DNA of 64,000 bases from Deltaproteobacteria bacterium. GTDB lineage: Bacteria > Desulfobacterota > Syntrophobacteria > Syntrophobacterales > Syntrophobacteraceae. The notes beneath the pieces were generated by a model that worked only from the letters and a program-made list of their open reading frames with translations, was not told the origin of the DNA and did no database searches. The DNA is taken from assembly GCA_021780695.1 (NCBI GenBank), contig JAJXYD010000025.1, positions 1-64,000 of the forward strand, in the 5' to 3' direction. Below are positions 8,613 to 17,506 of this stretch, one piece after another (positions within the stretch are counted from its first letter, which is position 1; every line of letters begins with the position of its first letter). Position numbers and translations under genes: made by a program.

Positions 8613-10250
8613 TTATAGCTTGAGGTCACAGTGGCCATGACACAACTCGTCTCTTAAGGCCGCAACCTCCGCATCGTTTAAGTATTCGTCAAAACCCATC
8701 GAACGATCGATTATGCCGCCCGGAGTGATCTCGATTATCCTGTTTGCCACAGTGGACACGAACTCGTGGTCGTGGGAGGTAAACAACAACACGCCCGAAA
8801 AGGCTATGAGTCCGTTATTGAGCGCGGTAATCGATTCGAGATCAAGATGGTTTGTGGGCTCATCCAAAATGAGGGCATTGGCGCCGGCAAGCATCATTTT
8901 CGAAAGCATGCAGCGCACCCTCTCCCCTCCGGACAAAACACTCGTTTTTTTAAGGGCCTCATCGCCTGAAAAAAGCATTTTCCCCAGAAACCCCCTGGCA
9001 AACTGTTCTCCCTCGGTAGGAGGGGAAAACTGCCCCAGCCACTCGATAAGATTCATATCGCTTTGAAAATAGGAGCTGTTTTCCTTGGGGAAATAGGACG
9101 AGGTGATTGTAACCCCCCAGCGGAAGTGGCCGGAGTCGGGTTCGAGTTCACCGGAAAGAATTTGGAAAAGCGTCGTTTTGGCGAGGCTGTTGCCCCCCAC
9201 AAAGGCAATCTTGTCGTCTTTGTTTACGTTGAAGCTAAGATCGCTAAAAACCGTCATGCCTTCAACGGCCTTGGTCAGTCCGGCAATCTCGAGGATTACG
9301 TTCCCGCAGGGCCGCTCGGGCTTAAAGGCCACATGGGGGTACTTGCGCGAAGAAATCGGCATATCGTCCAGGGTCAGCTTTTCGAGCAGCTTTTTGCGGG
9401 AAGTGGCCTGCCTGGCCTTCGAGGCGTTGGAGCCAAAACGCTGGATGAACTCCTTTAGCTCGTTTGCCCTGTCGACGTTTTTGCGATTCTCATCCTGCCT
9501 CTGCCTGAAGGCCATCTGGCTGGCCTGATACCAAAAGTCGTAATTGCCCACGTAGAGCTGTATCTTTCCAAAGTCGATATCCGCCACATGGGTGCAGACC
9601 TGATTTAGAAAATGCCGGTCGTGGGAGACGACTATGACGGTATTGGGAAAGCGCATGAGATACTCTTCGAGCCAGGTGATCGACTTTAAGTCCAGGTGGT
9701 TTGTGGGCTCATCGAGCAGCAGGACATCGGGATTTCCGAAAAGCGCCTGGGCAAGCAGCACCCGCACCTTATCGCCCCCCTCGAGCTCCTTCATTTTCTT
9801 GGAGCGCATCTCTTCGGGTATCCCCAGCCCGCTTAGAAGCACCGCGGCCTCGGACTCGGCCTCGTAGCCGTTTAACTCGGCAAATTCCCCCTCCAACTCG
9901 CTTGAGCGGATGCCGTCCTGTTCCGAAAAATCGGGTTTTGCGTAAATGGCCTCCCGCTCCCTCATGACTTCGTAGAGCCGGGCATGTCCCATGACGACAG
10001 TGTCGAAGACGGTCTCCTCATCGAAGGCGAACTGGTCCTGGTTAAGAACGGCAATCCTTTTGCCGGGATCAACGATGACATCGCCCTTGTCGGATTCAAT
10101 TTCGCCGGAAAGAATTTTAAGGAAGGTCGATTTACCCGCGCCGTTGGCTCCAATAAGCCCGTAGCAGTTGCCGTCGGTGAATTTTATGTTTACGTCCTTA
10201 AATATGACTCGCTTGCCATAGGAAAGGGCTATGTTGGAAGTGCTGATCAT
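8613..10250 (-). CDS. ABC-F family ATPase, YbiT-like (ribosome-associated)
   Basis: About 545 aa from the preferred start. Two ABC domains occur with no membrane segment: first Walker A GANGAGKST, signature EGGDKVRV, Walker B LLLDEPTNHLD; then a linker with ANELKEFIQRFGSNASKARQ; then a second domain with signature LSGGERVR and ALILDEPTNHLD. ABC-F proteins act on the ribosomal E site, in translation regulation or antibiotic protection. I place the start at ATG 10248-10250 because AGGGAG lies 10 nt upstream; an ATG at 10257-10259 and longer frames lack this spacing. The second Walker A reads GGNSLAKTT, with Ala for the usual Gly before Lys. Expression appears to be controlled by a leader terminator. 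Confidence 0.9.
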   Translation of the reverse strand: MISTSNIALSYGKRVIFKDVNIKFTDGNCYGLIGANGAGKSTFLKILSGEIESDKGDVIVDPGKRIAVLNQDQFAFDEETVFDTVVMGHARLYEVMREREAIYAKPDFSEQDGIRSSELEGEFAELNGYEAESEAAVLLSGLGIPEEMRSKKMKELEGGDKVRVLLAQALFGNPDVLLLDEPTNHLDLKSITWLEEYLMRFPNTVIVVSHDRHFLNQVCTHVADIDFGKIQLYVGNYDFWYQASQMAFRQRQDENRKNVDRANELKEFIQRFGSNASKARQATSRKKLLEKLTLDDMPISSRKYPHVAFKPERPCGNVILEIAGLTKAVEGMTVFSDLSFNVNKDDKIAFVGGNSLAKTTLFQILSGELEPDSGHFRWGVTITSSYFPKENSSYFQSDMNLIEWLGQFSPPTEGEQFARGFLGKMLFSGDEALKKTSVLSGGERVRCMLSKMMLAGANALILDEPTNHLDLESITALNNGLIAFSGVLLFTSHDHEFVSTVANRIIEITPGGIIDRSMGFDEYLNDAEVAALRDELCHGHCDLKL

Positions 10251-10274
10251 TCTAGGCATGCTCCCTGCTGGAAA

Positions 10275-10303
10275 ATAAAAAACCACAGGGATCTCCTGTG
10301 GTT
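10275..10303 (-). terminator. Intrinsic terminator/attenuator in the ABC-F leader
   Basis: On the minus strand a perfect 9-bp stem AACCACAGG/CCTGTGGTT with a 5-nt loop is followed by a T-rich run (TTTTTTATTTT). It lies between the predicted promoter (10315-10343) and the ABC-F start codon. It would terminate most transcripts before the gene unless read-through is induced. Confidence 0.75.
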
Positions 10304-10314
10304 GACAATTTTTT

Positions 10315-10343
10315 ACTATAAACCTTAATTGTTTCCTTGACAA
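10315..10343 (-). promoter_or_regulatory. Sigma-70 promoter of the ABC-F gene
   Basis: Minus-strand -35 TTGTCA (10338-10343), an exact 17-bp spacer, and -10 TATAGT (10315-10320). Transcription should start near 10308, only a few bases before the leader hairpin. Confidence 0.7.
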
Positions 10344-10430
10344 GATAATTATTGTCCCGATTATTTTTCCCCTCACCGGCGAGCAATTTTCTTAGTCTTT
10401 GCGCAGAATGTGTGATAGAAAGCGCAAGAC

Positions 10431-10462
10431 TAGTTAACCTTACATCCAGATAAGGTTAACGG
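10431..10462 (+). promoter_or_regulatory. BirA-type biotin operator upstream of bioB
   Basis: Perfect inverted repeat: GTTAACC (10433-10439), 14 nt, GGTTAAC (10454-10460). This half-site and the 14-nt spacing match the known BirA operator architecture (TTGTxAACC-N14/15-GGTTxACAA). It lies 35 bp before the bioB start. It indicates repression of the biotin operon by biotinoyl-AMP-loaded BirA; birA itself is not in the window. Confidence 0.82.
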
Positions 10463-10494
10463 TTTAGAGACACTAACAGGAAGGTGCTCATCGC

Positions 10495-11463
10495 ATGGCA
10501 AATGCCCAACTCAAAACAATCAGGCAGGCGGCAAAAAAAGGCGAACCCGTATCGAGTGAGGCGGCGCTCCATATATTGCGATCTCCCCGGGAGGATCTGG
10601 CAGAGATTTTCGCGGCCGCGAGCATGGTGCGCCAGGCCAATTTTGGAAACAGGGTCGGGCTTTGTTCGATCTTTAGCGCGCAAAGCGGGGCCTGTTCGGA
10701 GGACTGCGCTTTTTGCGCCCAGGCTTCCTGCCACGGCACCCAGACCGAAGTGCATCCGCTTTGCGGCAAAGAGGAACTGGTGCAAAACTTCGAGGAAGCG
10801 GCAAGGCTACCCATTACGCATTTTGGAGTGGTAACGAGCGGGTGCGCGCTTTCCGGTGAAGGTGTCGAGCGGCTGTGCGAGGCGATCGCGGAAAACCGCA
10901 AAACCGGGGTAGACTGGTGCGGGTCTCTTGGGTGCCTTGACTATGAAAAGCTGTGCAGGCTTAAGAATGCGGGACTTAAAAGATTTCATCACAATCTGGA
11001 AACCGCTCCCAGTTATTTTCCCAAAATCTGTTCGACTCACAGCTACGCTCTTCGTCTCGAAACGGTTAGAGCCGCCCGGAGAGCCGGTCTGGAAGTCTGC
11101 TGCGGAGGTATTTTGGGTCTTGGAGAATCCCTTGAGCAGCGGGTAGAGTTCGCCATGGCGATTTCTCAGGAAGAAGTCGACTCCATCCCGTTAAATTTTC
11201 TCATTCCCATAGCCGGCACACGACTTGAAAACGTTGAAATTCTAAAGCCTCTGGACATCCTGCGCATAATCAGCATGTTTCGGCTAACCAATCCCAGGGC
11301 TGAAGTAAAGGTTTGCGCGGGGCGGGTTCACCTGGGAGATCTCCAGTCCATGATTTTCCTTGCCGGCGCGAACTCGATGATGACGGGACGCCTCCTAACG
11401 GTTGCGGGCCGGGACGTGGACCGGGACTTGAAGATGATTTCCGACCTCGAGGTGGAACTATGA
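10495..11463 (+). CDS. bioB: Biotin synthase
   Basis: 322 aa. This radical SAM enzyme inserts sulfur into dethiobiotin. The 4Fe-4S motif is Cys67-x3-Cys71-x2-Cys74 in [12 protein letters not shown]. Further conserved stretches are [43 protein letters not shown] and a C-terminal [17 protein letters not shown]. The start ATG at 10495 is behind AGGAAGG. It is the first gene of a five-gene operon under the operator at 10431-10462; its stop overlaps the bioF start (ATGA). Confidence 0.95.
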   Translation: MANAQLKTIRQAAKKGEPVSSEAALHILRSPREDLAEIFAAASMVRQANFGNRVGLCSIFSAQSGACSEDCAFCAQASCHGTQTEVHPLCGKEELVQNFEEAARLPITHFGVVTSGCALSGEGVERLCEAIAENRKTGVDWCGSLGCLDYEKLCRLKNAGLKRFHHNLETAPSYFPKICSTHSYALRLETVRAARRAGLEVCCGGILGLGESLEQRVEFAMAISQEEVDSIPLNFLIPIAGTRLENVEILKPLDILRIISMFRLTNPRAEVKVCAGRVHLGDLQSMIFLAGANSMMTGRLLTVAGRDVDRDLKMISDLEVEL

Positions 11464-12617
11464 AGTCCGAGCAGTGGATAGAGCAAGAACTCGAGGGGCT
11501 TCGCCGGGAAAGCCTGGAACGGCGCCTTACGGTTTACGGCCGCGCGGGCGGGAAGATAGAAATCGGAGGGAGGACTTTTCTAAACTTTTCCTCAAACGAT
11601 TACCTTGGGCTTTCTCACCACCCGGAGGTGATCCGGGCAAGCCGCAGATACCTGGAAGGCCATGGCTGCGGGGCAACCGCATCGAGGCTTGTAACCGGAA
11701 CCCTGCCTCCCCACGAAGAACTTGAGTCCCGGCTTGCGCACTTGAAAGGCTACGGAACGGCCCTGGTTTTCGGCAGCGGCTTTTTGGCAAACGCGGGACT
11801 TATCGCCTCCCTGGCAGGGCGAAACGACCACGTTTTTGCCGACAAGCTGGCACATGCGAGCATAATCGACGGGGCAGCGCTTAGCCGAGCCAACCTCAAG
11901 CGCTTTCGCCACAACGACCCGGAGCATCTCGAATCTCTTTTAAGACAGTGTCCGGCTTCCGGACGCAGGCTGATCGTAACCGAATCTGTTTTCAGCATGG
12001 ATGGAGACATCGCCCCGCTTGCCGAAATAGCGGCCCTTGCCGTGGGCTACGACGCGATGACGATGATCGATGAAGCGCACGCGACCGGGGTTTTCGGTCC
12101 TGGGGGAAGCGGCTTGATCCGGCACCACGGTCTCGAAGACAGGGTAAACGTCTCCATGGGGACCCTTAGCAAGGCGCTTGGCGGGTACGGGGGCTTTGTC
12201 GCCTGTTCGGCGTCTTTACGGAACCTGCTCGTAAACCGCGCACGATCTTTTATTTACACCACGGGGCTTCCGCCCTCGGTGGTCGGAAGCGCCATCGGGG
12301 CCCTTGGGGTCATCGAAAAGTCGCAAAACCCCGGCGCGGAACTACTCGACCGGGCGGCGGTTTTCAGAAAGAAGCTCCAAGAGGAAGGCCTCGATGTATC
12401 CAACTCCCAAAGCCAGATCATCCCGGTGGTTATCGGCGACAACGCAAAAACGCTCGCCGCGGCGGAAAGGCTCAAATCAAGGGGAATACTGGCCGTAGCG
12501 ATCCGCCCGCCAACGGTGCCGGAAGGGACCTCGCGGCTAAGACTTTCGCTAACTTTGGACCACGGCGCGGAAGAACTCGAATGGGCGGCGCGGGAAATTG
12601 TCGAGGCGTGCAGGTGA
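11460..12617 (+). CDS. bioF: 8-amino-7-oxononanoate synthase
   Basis: 385 aa, PLP-dependent alpha-oxoamine synthase condensing pimeloyl-ACP (or CoA) with alanine. Motifs: [31 protein letters not shown], the [14 protein letters not shown] block, [12 protein letters not shown], and PLP-lysine context [15 protein letters not shown] use the ATG overlapping the bioB stop (11460-11462) because family members start at this point; upstream in-frame ATGs lie inside bioB. It overlaps bioH downstream, so translation is probably coupled through the operon. Confidence 0.95.
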   Translation: MKSEQWIEQELEGLRRESLERRLTVYGRAGGKIEIGGRTFLNFSSNDYLGLSHHPEVIRASRRYLEGHGCGATASRLVTGTLPPHEELESRLAHLKGYGTALVFGSGFLANAGLIASLAGRNDHVFADKLAHASIIDGAALSRANLKRFRHNDPEHLESLLRQCPASGRRLIVTESVFSMDGDIAPLAEIAALAVGYDAMTMIDEAHATGVFGPGGSGLIRHHGLEDRVNVSMGTLSKALGGYGGFVACSASLRNLLVNRARSFIYTTGLPPSVVGSAIGALGVIEKSQNPGAELLDRAAVFRKKLQEEGLDVSNSQSQIIPVVIGDNAKTLAAAERLKSRGILAVAIRPPTVPEGTSRLRLSLTLDHGAEELEWAAREIVEACR

Positions 12618-13354
12618 AAAACCACCCGATTCTTTTCCTATCCGGCTGGGCGCACGGAGAGGAAGTCTTTGTTCCTTTAGCCGAAACGATCGGCGCGGAG
12701 CGGCCCTTTGACTCTCTTTGTCCCGCATCGTGCGAACCCCGGCACCAGGCGGGTGAAAAAATCTCATCGTATGCCCGCGCCGTTTCGGCTCGGCTCGATA
12801 AATGGGGCGAGCCGGCCTGTTTAATCGGATGGTCGGCCGGAGGCGTTGCGGCCATCGAGACGGCGCTAAGATATCCCGAAAAATGCGCGGGCCTCGTACT
12901 TCTTGGCACCACCGCAAGATTTTGTTCGCAAAAAGAATATGGTTGCGGGGTCAGGCCGGCGATTTTGCGCGCCATGATCGGAGGGCTTCAAAAAGACCCC
13001 CGGGCGGTGCTGACGGATTTTATTTCAAGGGCTCTTTATCCGCTGGAAGCCACGGGAGATCTTTTGGCCCAAAGAACGCAGGCCGCTCTTCGGGCTGGAG
13101 CCGACTCGCTTACCTGCGGCCTCAAATATCTGGCATCCGCCGATTTTCGAAGCGAACTATCTTCCCTGCCCCATCCTTGCCTCCTAATGCATGGGCAAAA
13201 GGACATGATCGTGCCGTGGGAGGCGGGCCGCTACCTCCATGAAAATCTTTCGGACTCCCGCCTGGAACTGCTGCCCTCCGCGGGCCACTGTTTGGTGGAA
13301 CAGTACCCGGAGGAGCTTTCTCGGCATATCGCAAATTTTTTGGAGCGCTTATGA
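12614..13354 (+). CDS. bioH: Pimeloyl-ACP methyl ester carboxylesterase (BioH-like alpha/beta hydrolase)
   Basis: About 246 aa. Nucleophile elbow GWSAGG (Ser), Asp in MHGQKDMIVPWEAG and His in PSAGHCLVEQYPEEL form a complete triad. Placed between bioF and bioC, it should free pimeloyl-ACP from the methyl ester made by BioC. I take the GTG at 12614, which overlaps the bioF stop as GTGA, in line with the tight coupling elsewhere; an in-frame ATG at 12581 is the alternative. Sequence alone does not separate BioH from BioV- or BioG-like isozymes; BioH is the best fit. Confidence 0.85.
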   Translation: MKNHPILFLSGWAHGEEVFVPLAETIGAERPFDSLCPASCEPRHQAGEKISSYARAVSARLDKWGEPACLIGWSAGGVAAIETALRYPEKCAGLVLLGTTARFCSQKEYGCGVRPAILRAMIGGLQKDPRAVLTDFISRALYPLEATGDLLAQRTQAALRAGADSLTCGLKYLASADFRSELSSLPHPCLLMHGQKDMIVPWEAGRYLHENLSDSRLELLPSAGHCLVEQYPEELSRHIANFLERL

Positions 13355-14142
13355 AAACCTTGGCCGCCCAATCGATTTCAGCCCGTTTCGGGGCCGCGGC
13401 AAAAACCTACGACCTGGAGTCCGATGCCCAGCGGGCCGTGGCAAAGAAGCTTTCGAACCTGCTTCCCCCGCCGGGGCAAATAGAGAGCATCCTCGAAATC
13501 GGCTGCGGAACCGGGCACCTGACCGAAATTTTGGCCGCCCGTTTCCCTCTGGCCGCAATCGAGGCCATTGACCTATCGGCTCAAATGATCGATTCGGCCC
13601 GAAGGCGGATGGGCCAGTGCGCTAGGATCGGCTGGCAGGTCGCCGACGCCATGCGTTTTCGGCCCGGAAGGCAATTTTCGCTTATCGCCAGCAGTTCGGC
13701 CCTGCACTGGATCACTCCGGCAGGCGAAATCCTCAAAAGAATCGGCGCCCTGCTCGATAGCGCAGGCAGCCTTGTTGCCGCTCTCATGGTGGAAGGAACC
13801 CTCGAGGAACTCCACGGAGCAAGGACCCGACTTTTCCCGGACAAGCCCGCGCCCTTAAAGCTTCCCCCGGTCGAGCAGATCCTGGAAGCCGTAGAGGCCG
13901 CGGATCTCAGTCTTGAGCAAACCCGCCAGGAGAGGCTTTGCCAAACCAGCGGCTCGGCCCGCGAATTCCTTCGCAGCCTTAACAGGCAGGGAGTTACCGC
14001 AAGCTCCGAGGCTCAGGGCAACCGGCTCAATCGTAGAGAACTACTCGAACTTACCGATTATTATGACGGAAATTTTCCAGCCCCCGGCGGGGGCGTTACC
14101 GCAACCTATTGCGTTCTCTACCTTAGAGCGCGAAAAAAATAA
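13351..14142 (+). CDS. bioC: Malonyl-[ACP] O-methyltransferase
   Basis: 263 aa, SAM-dependent methyltransferase that primes the pimelate pathway by methylating malonyl-ACP. It opens with ISARFGAAAKTYD, as BioC proteins do, followed by SAM motif ILEIGCGTGHLTEIL, the IEAIDLSAQMI block and SSSALHWITP. ATG overlaps the bioH stop (ATGA). Together with BioH it supplies the pimeloyl moiety, making the operon complete from malonyl-ACP to biotin. Confidence 0.93.
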   Translation: MKTLAAQSISARFGAAAKTYDLESDAQRAVAKKLSNLLPPPGQIESILEIGCGTGHLTEILAARFPLAAIEAIDLSAQMIDSARRRMGQCARIGWQVADAMRFRPGRQFSLIASSSALHWITPAGEILKRIGALLDSAGSLVAALMVEGTLEELHGARTRLFPDKPAPLKLPPVEQILEAVEAADLSLEQTRQERLCQTSGSAREFLRSLNRQGVTASSEAQGNRLNRRELLELTDYYDGNFPAPGGGVTATYCVLYLRARKK

Positions 14143-14216
14143 GAAAATTGCCGGGATTAAGGACAAATGGAGCATCGCGGCCCCCTTATCCCGCAAATTC
14201 GCCACGGGGAGTAAAT

Positions 14217-16277
14217 ATGAAGGCAAAAAGGGGATTTTTCATTACGGGCACGGACACGGACGCCGGGAAAACCGTTGCCGCCGCGGCGGTGCTGGTATCC
14301 CTTCGAGCCCGGGGGATCGACGCGGTCCCGATGAAACCGGTTCAGACGGGGGCCGTTAAGTCGCAAGAGGGTTTTCGCAGCCCGGATCTGGACTTTTGTC
14401 TACGCATGGCCCAATTAAGTCCGCCCCCGGAAGACCTTCGCGATATGGTTCCCTACATTTACGAGCCTGCCTGTTCTCCGCATCTGGCGGCGGCGCGTGC
14501 GGGCCGCGAGATCTCGATCGAACGCATCGTGGAAGCTTACCAAAACCTTTTGCAAAGACACGAGTGCGTGGTCGTAGAGGGCGCGGGAGGGCTGCTTGCG
14601 CCCCTTTCGGAGACCGAGACCATGCTCGACCTCCTGAGCGCCCTGGGTCTTCCCGTGATCCTTGTGGCCCGCCCGGGCCTTGGGACCATCAATCACACGA
14701 TGCTCACCCTAAGAGAGCTGGAACGTTCGGGGATTGCGCTTGAAGGCATCATCTTTTGCGAAACCAAAGTCGGCTGGGGAGAAATCGAGAAGGACAACGT
14801 GGAAACCATCTCGAGATCAGCAAAGGCTCCCTTGCTTGGGCACATCCCCTACCTGCCCGAATTGAGCGGGGACAACCTCCGTTCGTCTTTTCGGGCCGAT
14901 CTGCTTATGCCCCAGGTCGATTCCACCTCAGGCAAAGACAGCCTTAAAACGCCGGAGAGCTACATGCGCATGGACCGAGCAAGCCTGTGGCATCCTTATA
15001 CCAAGCACTCGGCGGCAAAAGAGGGTTTTCCGGTAATCGAACGGGGCGAAAACGTCTATCTTTTCGATGCGGAGGGAAAGCGCTACCTCGATGCGATCTC
15101 GTCCTGGTGGGCCTGCAACCTTGGCCACAGCAACCCAAGGCTGGTGAGGGCGCTAACCCGCCAGGCGCGAGAACTTCAGCACTCCATCCTTGGAAACCTC
15201 ACACACCCGCGCGCCGTCGAACTGGCTTCGGCCCTCGCGGACCTCTTTCCCGACACGGGCAGAAGGACTCTTTTTGCAAGCGACGGGGCGAGCGCCGTTG
15301 AAGCGGCGCTAAGGGTAGCGGTTCAATACTGGCACAATTTGGGTGAGACGGGCCGCACGCGCTTTGCCGCCTTTGAAGACAGCTATCACGGTGACACCAT
15401 CGGGGCCATGTCAGTGGGGTATCTGCCCGATTTTCACGCCCCCTACCGCTCCATTCTCTTTCCAGTCCACAAGCTAAAGACCCCCGACTGCGCGAACTGC
15501 CCCGATAAACAATCGCACACGGACTGCCGGATGCGCTGCCTAGAAGACATCACGGCCAAGATAGCGGAGCACGCCCACGAGCTTGCGGCCGTAATCGTCG
15601 AATCTATGTGTCTTGGGGCGGCCGGAATGAAAATGTATCCGGCAAAGTGTTTGCGAAAACTCTGCGAGGTTTGCCGCAAAAACCGTGTTCTTTTAATAGT
15701 CGATGAGATCGCGATGGGCTTTGGGAGAACCGGCCAGATGTTCGCCTTCGAGCACGCAGGGATTGATCCCGACATCGTCTGTATCGGCAAGGGCCTTTCC
15801 GGGGGCTATCTGCCCATAAGCGGCGCAGTGGTAAAGGAAGAAATCTTTGATACTTTCGCCGACCACCCCCTCGATCACACGTTCTACCACGGCCACACTT
15901 TTGCCGGAAATCCCCTGGCCGCCGCCGTGGCCGTCGAGTGTCTAAATATATACAGGGAAGACAATATCGTTCTAAAGGCACAGAGCGGGGGGAAGGTTTT
16001 GGCCGAAAGGCTCGAACCTTTTCGAGAAGTCGCGGGCGTAGCCAACGTGCGGTGCCTTGGAATGATCGCGGCCTTCGAGCTGAGCGAAAAGGAAAACATG
16101 TCAGGTCCTGAGCGCGCAAGGCGCATCTGCCGGGATATGCTAAAAAAAGGCGTTCTCATGAGGCCTCTTGGCGCTACCCTCTATCTTATGCTTCCTCTCA
16201 TAACCGAGGAAGCGCTCATCGCAAAAACCGTGGATTCCCTCTTAGACTCGGTTGTGAGTCAGACAGGCGGGCACTAA
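14217..16277 (+). CDS. bioDA: Bifunctional dethiobiotin synthetase / DAPA aminotransferase (BioD-BioA fusion)
   Basis: 686 aa in one uninterrupted frame. Residues 1-235 are BioD: Walker A TGTDTDAGKT, MKPVQTGAV, VVEGAGGLLAPL. A short linker (about 236-248) leads to a complete BioA beginning MDRASLWHPYTKHSAA, with ISSWWACNLGHSNP, FASDGASAVEAAL, LIVDEIAMGFGRTG, PLP-lysine context CIGKGLSGGYLP and the FYHGHTFAGNPLA block. It performs the two middle steps: KAPA to DAPA (SAM as amino donor in the family) and DAPA to dethiobiotin. Start ATG 14217 is behind GGGGAG. It is the last gene of the operon. A BioD-BioA order is known from plant bifunctional enzymes; separate genes are usual in bacteria. Confidence 0.93.
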   Translation: MKAKRGFFITGTDTDAGKTVAAAAVLVSLRARGIDAVPMKPVQTGAVKSQEGFRSPDLDFCLRMAQLSPPPEDLRDMVPYIYEPACSPHLAAARAGREISIERIVEAYQNLLQRHECVVVEGAGGLLAPLSETETMLDLLSALGLPVILVARPGLGTINHTMLTLRELERSGIALEGIIFCETKVGWGEIEKDNVETISRSAKAPLLGHIPYLPELSGDNLRSSFRADLLMPQVDSTSGKDSLKTPESYMRMDRASLWHPYTKHSAAKEGFPVIERGENVYLFDAEGKRYLDAISSWWACNLGHSNPRLVRALTRQARELQHSILGNLTHPRAVELASALADLFPDTGRRTLFASDGASAVEAALRVAVQYWHNLGETGRTRFAAFEDSYHGDTIGAMSVGYLPDFHAPYRSILFPVHKLKTPDCANCPDKQSHTDCRMRCLEDITAKIAEHAHELAAVIVESMCLGAAGMKMYPAKCLRKLCEVCRKNRVLLIVDEIAMGFGRTGQMFAFEHAGIDPDIVCIGKGLSGGYLPISGAVVKEEIFDTFADHPLDHTFYHGHTFAGNPLAAAVAVECLNIYREDNIVLKAQSGGKVLAERLEPFREVAGVANVRCLGMIAAFELSEKENMSGPERARRICRDMLKKGVLMRPLGATLYLMLPLITEEALIAKTVDSLLDSVVSQTGGH

Positions 16278-16808
16278 AAGACCAAAAGCCGATTTTCATT
16301 TTTGAGGCCCGGAGGAGAGCAAGTTCGACTGGGTCCCTAAAATCGCTCTTCCATGAGATTTAACGGGTGAAAGCCGGTTTTTTTAACAGGCAGGGCTGAT
16401 CGGCAAGATCATTCCGTTTTATGGAACGGTGACACCGGCAGAGCGCAAGTTTTGGAAGGTGCTTTAAATTAGCTTGACACCGTCTTTCTTATTCTATAGA
16501 TTTGGGCCGCAATGATGTGAGATGAGTTTTGACCGTTTTTGCACAATCTTTATCTCTTAGCGGCTGCTCTTCCCCGTTCACGTTCAGGCGATGATTTTTC
16601 CCCGCTGCCTGCTTTTTCCGCCCATTTTCGTTTTGCTTTCCCATAGATTTCGATTGCACTGTTATTATTTCCAAACACCATAAGTGCGTTTCACTCTGTA
16701 TTTTTATCGAGGGGGGGTGGTAAGCGTCTGGCGGCGTACATCTATGCGGTCATCCGTATAATCATTTAATTTCTTAAATAACGCACTTTTATCTTAGGAG
16801 GTTTTACA
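16278..16808. other. Gene-poor region before the acetate transporter
   Basis: No convincing gene. It holds a possible sigma-70 promoter on the plus strand (TTGACA 16474-16479 with TATAGA/TAGATT around 16495-16502) and a small CCGTT/AACGG stem near 16415-16430. The ribosome site AGGAGG at 16796-16801 belongs to the transporter. I see no clear intrinsic terminator for the biotin operon. Confidence 0.45.
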
Positions 16809-17435
16809 ATGGCAGCAGGACAATCTCTGGGTAATCCGGCGGTAGTAGGGCTTGCAGGTTTCGGTGCGACCACGCTTTTGCTTCAGTTCCACAATCTTGG
16901 ATTGTGTAATCCTGGGGTAGTCTTTTGCCTGGCTCTGGCTTTTGGAGGAACCGCGCAACTCATAGCCGGCCTCCTGGAATTCAACACGGGCAACAATTTC
17001 GGCTTCTGCGCCTTTTCGGCATATGGCGCGTTCTGGATCGCACTGGCGTTTATTTTCTTCCTTCTGGAAGTCGAGACCGTAAAGGGACAGACCTTTGTTC
17101 ATGAATTTCTTAAAATCACACCGGCAGACGTCGGCTGGTTCATGGTCGTCTTTACACTTTTTACATTCATAATGCTGATAGGTTCCTTGGCAATCCATTT
17201 TGCAATGTTTCTTACTTTTTTGACTCTTCTGGTTGGTTTTATCGGCCTGGATCTGGTGTTTCTCGAGGGAATGAAACAGGTTCTGACCTTTACCGCAGTC
17301 GATCTGATCGTATGCGCCCTTCTTGCGTGGTATATGATGGCGCACGTGATATTTCTGCAAGTTTTCGGCAGAAATGTACTGCCGGTAGGCAGCCCCCTGG
17401 TAGGTCAGCCGGCCTTGTCCGCAAAAGCGGCGTAG
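16809..17435 (+). CDS. Acetate/succinate transporter, GPR1/FUN34/YaaH (SatP) family
   Basis: 208 aa, six predicted hydrophobic helices. The N-terminus SLGNPAVVGLAGFGATTLLL contains the family's NPAPLGL-type motif (here NPAVVGL), and FGGTAQLIAGLLEF is also characteristic. The family moves acetate, succinate or related small carboxylates with protons at the inner membrane. A perfect AGGAGG lies 7 nt before the ATG. It is monocistronic, ending at the strong terminator 17463-17503. In an anaerobic fatty-acid oxidiser it could serve acetate uptake or export; direction is not inferable. Confidence 0.88.
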   Translation: MAAGQSLGNPAVVGLAGFGATTLLLQFHNLGLCNPGVVFCLALAFGGTAQLIAGLLEFNTGNNFGFCAFSAYGAFWIALAFIFFLLEVETVKGQTFVHEFLKITPADVGWFMVVFTLFTFIMLIGSLAIHFAMFLTFLTLLVGFIGLDLVFLEGMKQVLTFTAVDLIVCALLAWYMMAHVIFLQVFGRNVLPVGSPLVGQPALSAKAA

Positions 17436-17462
17436 TTTTTCCCTCTTAAGCGGAAAAACCTG

Positions 17463-17503
17463 GAGCCCGTTTGGCATCGGAAGCCAAACGGGCTCTTTTC
17501 TTC
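17463..17503. terminator. Strong (probably bidirectional) intrinsic terminator
   Basis: Perfect 13-bp stem GAGCCCGTTTGGC/GCCAAACGGGCTC, 7-nt loop, followed on the plus strand by TTTTCTT. On the minus strand TTTTT follows after a 4-nt gap. It separates the convergent transporter and nucleotidyltransferase genes. Confidence 0.9.
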
Positions 17504-17506
17504 CCT

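Noticed and set aside
10281-10303. Plus-strand terminator ahead of bioB
   Set aside because: The T-run directly following the stem lies on the minus strand, and it is upstream of any plausible bioB promoter.
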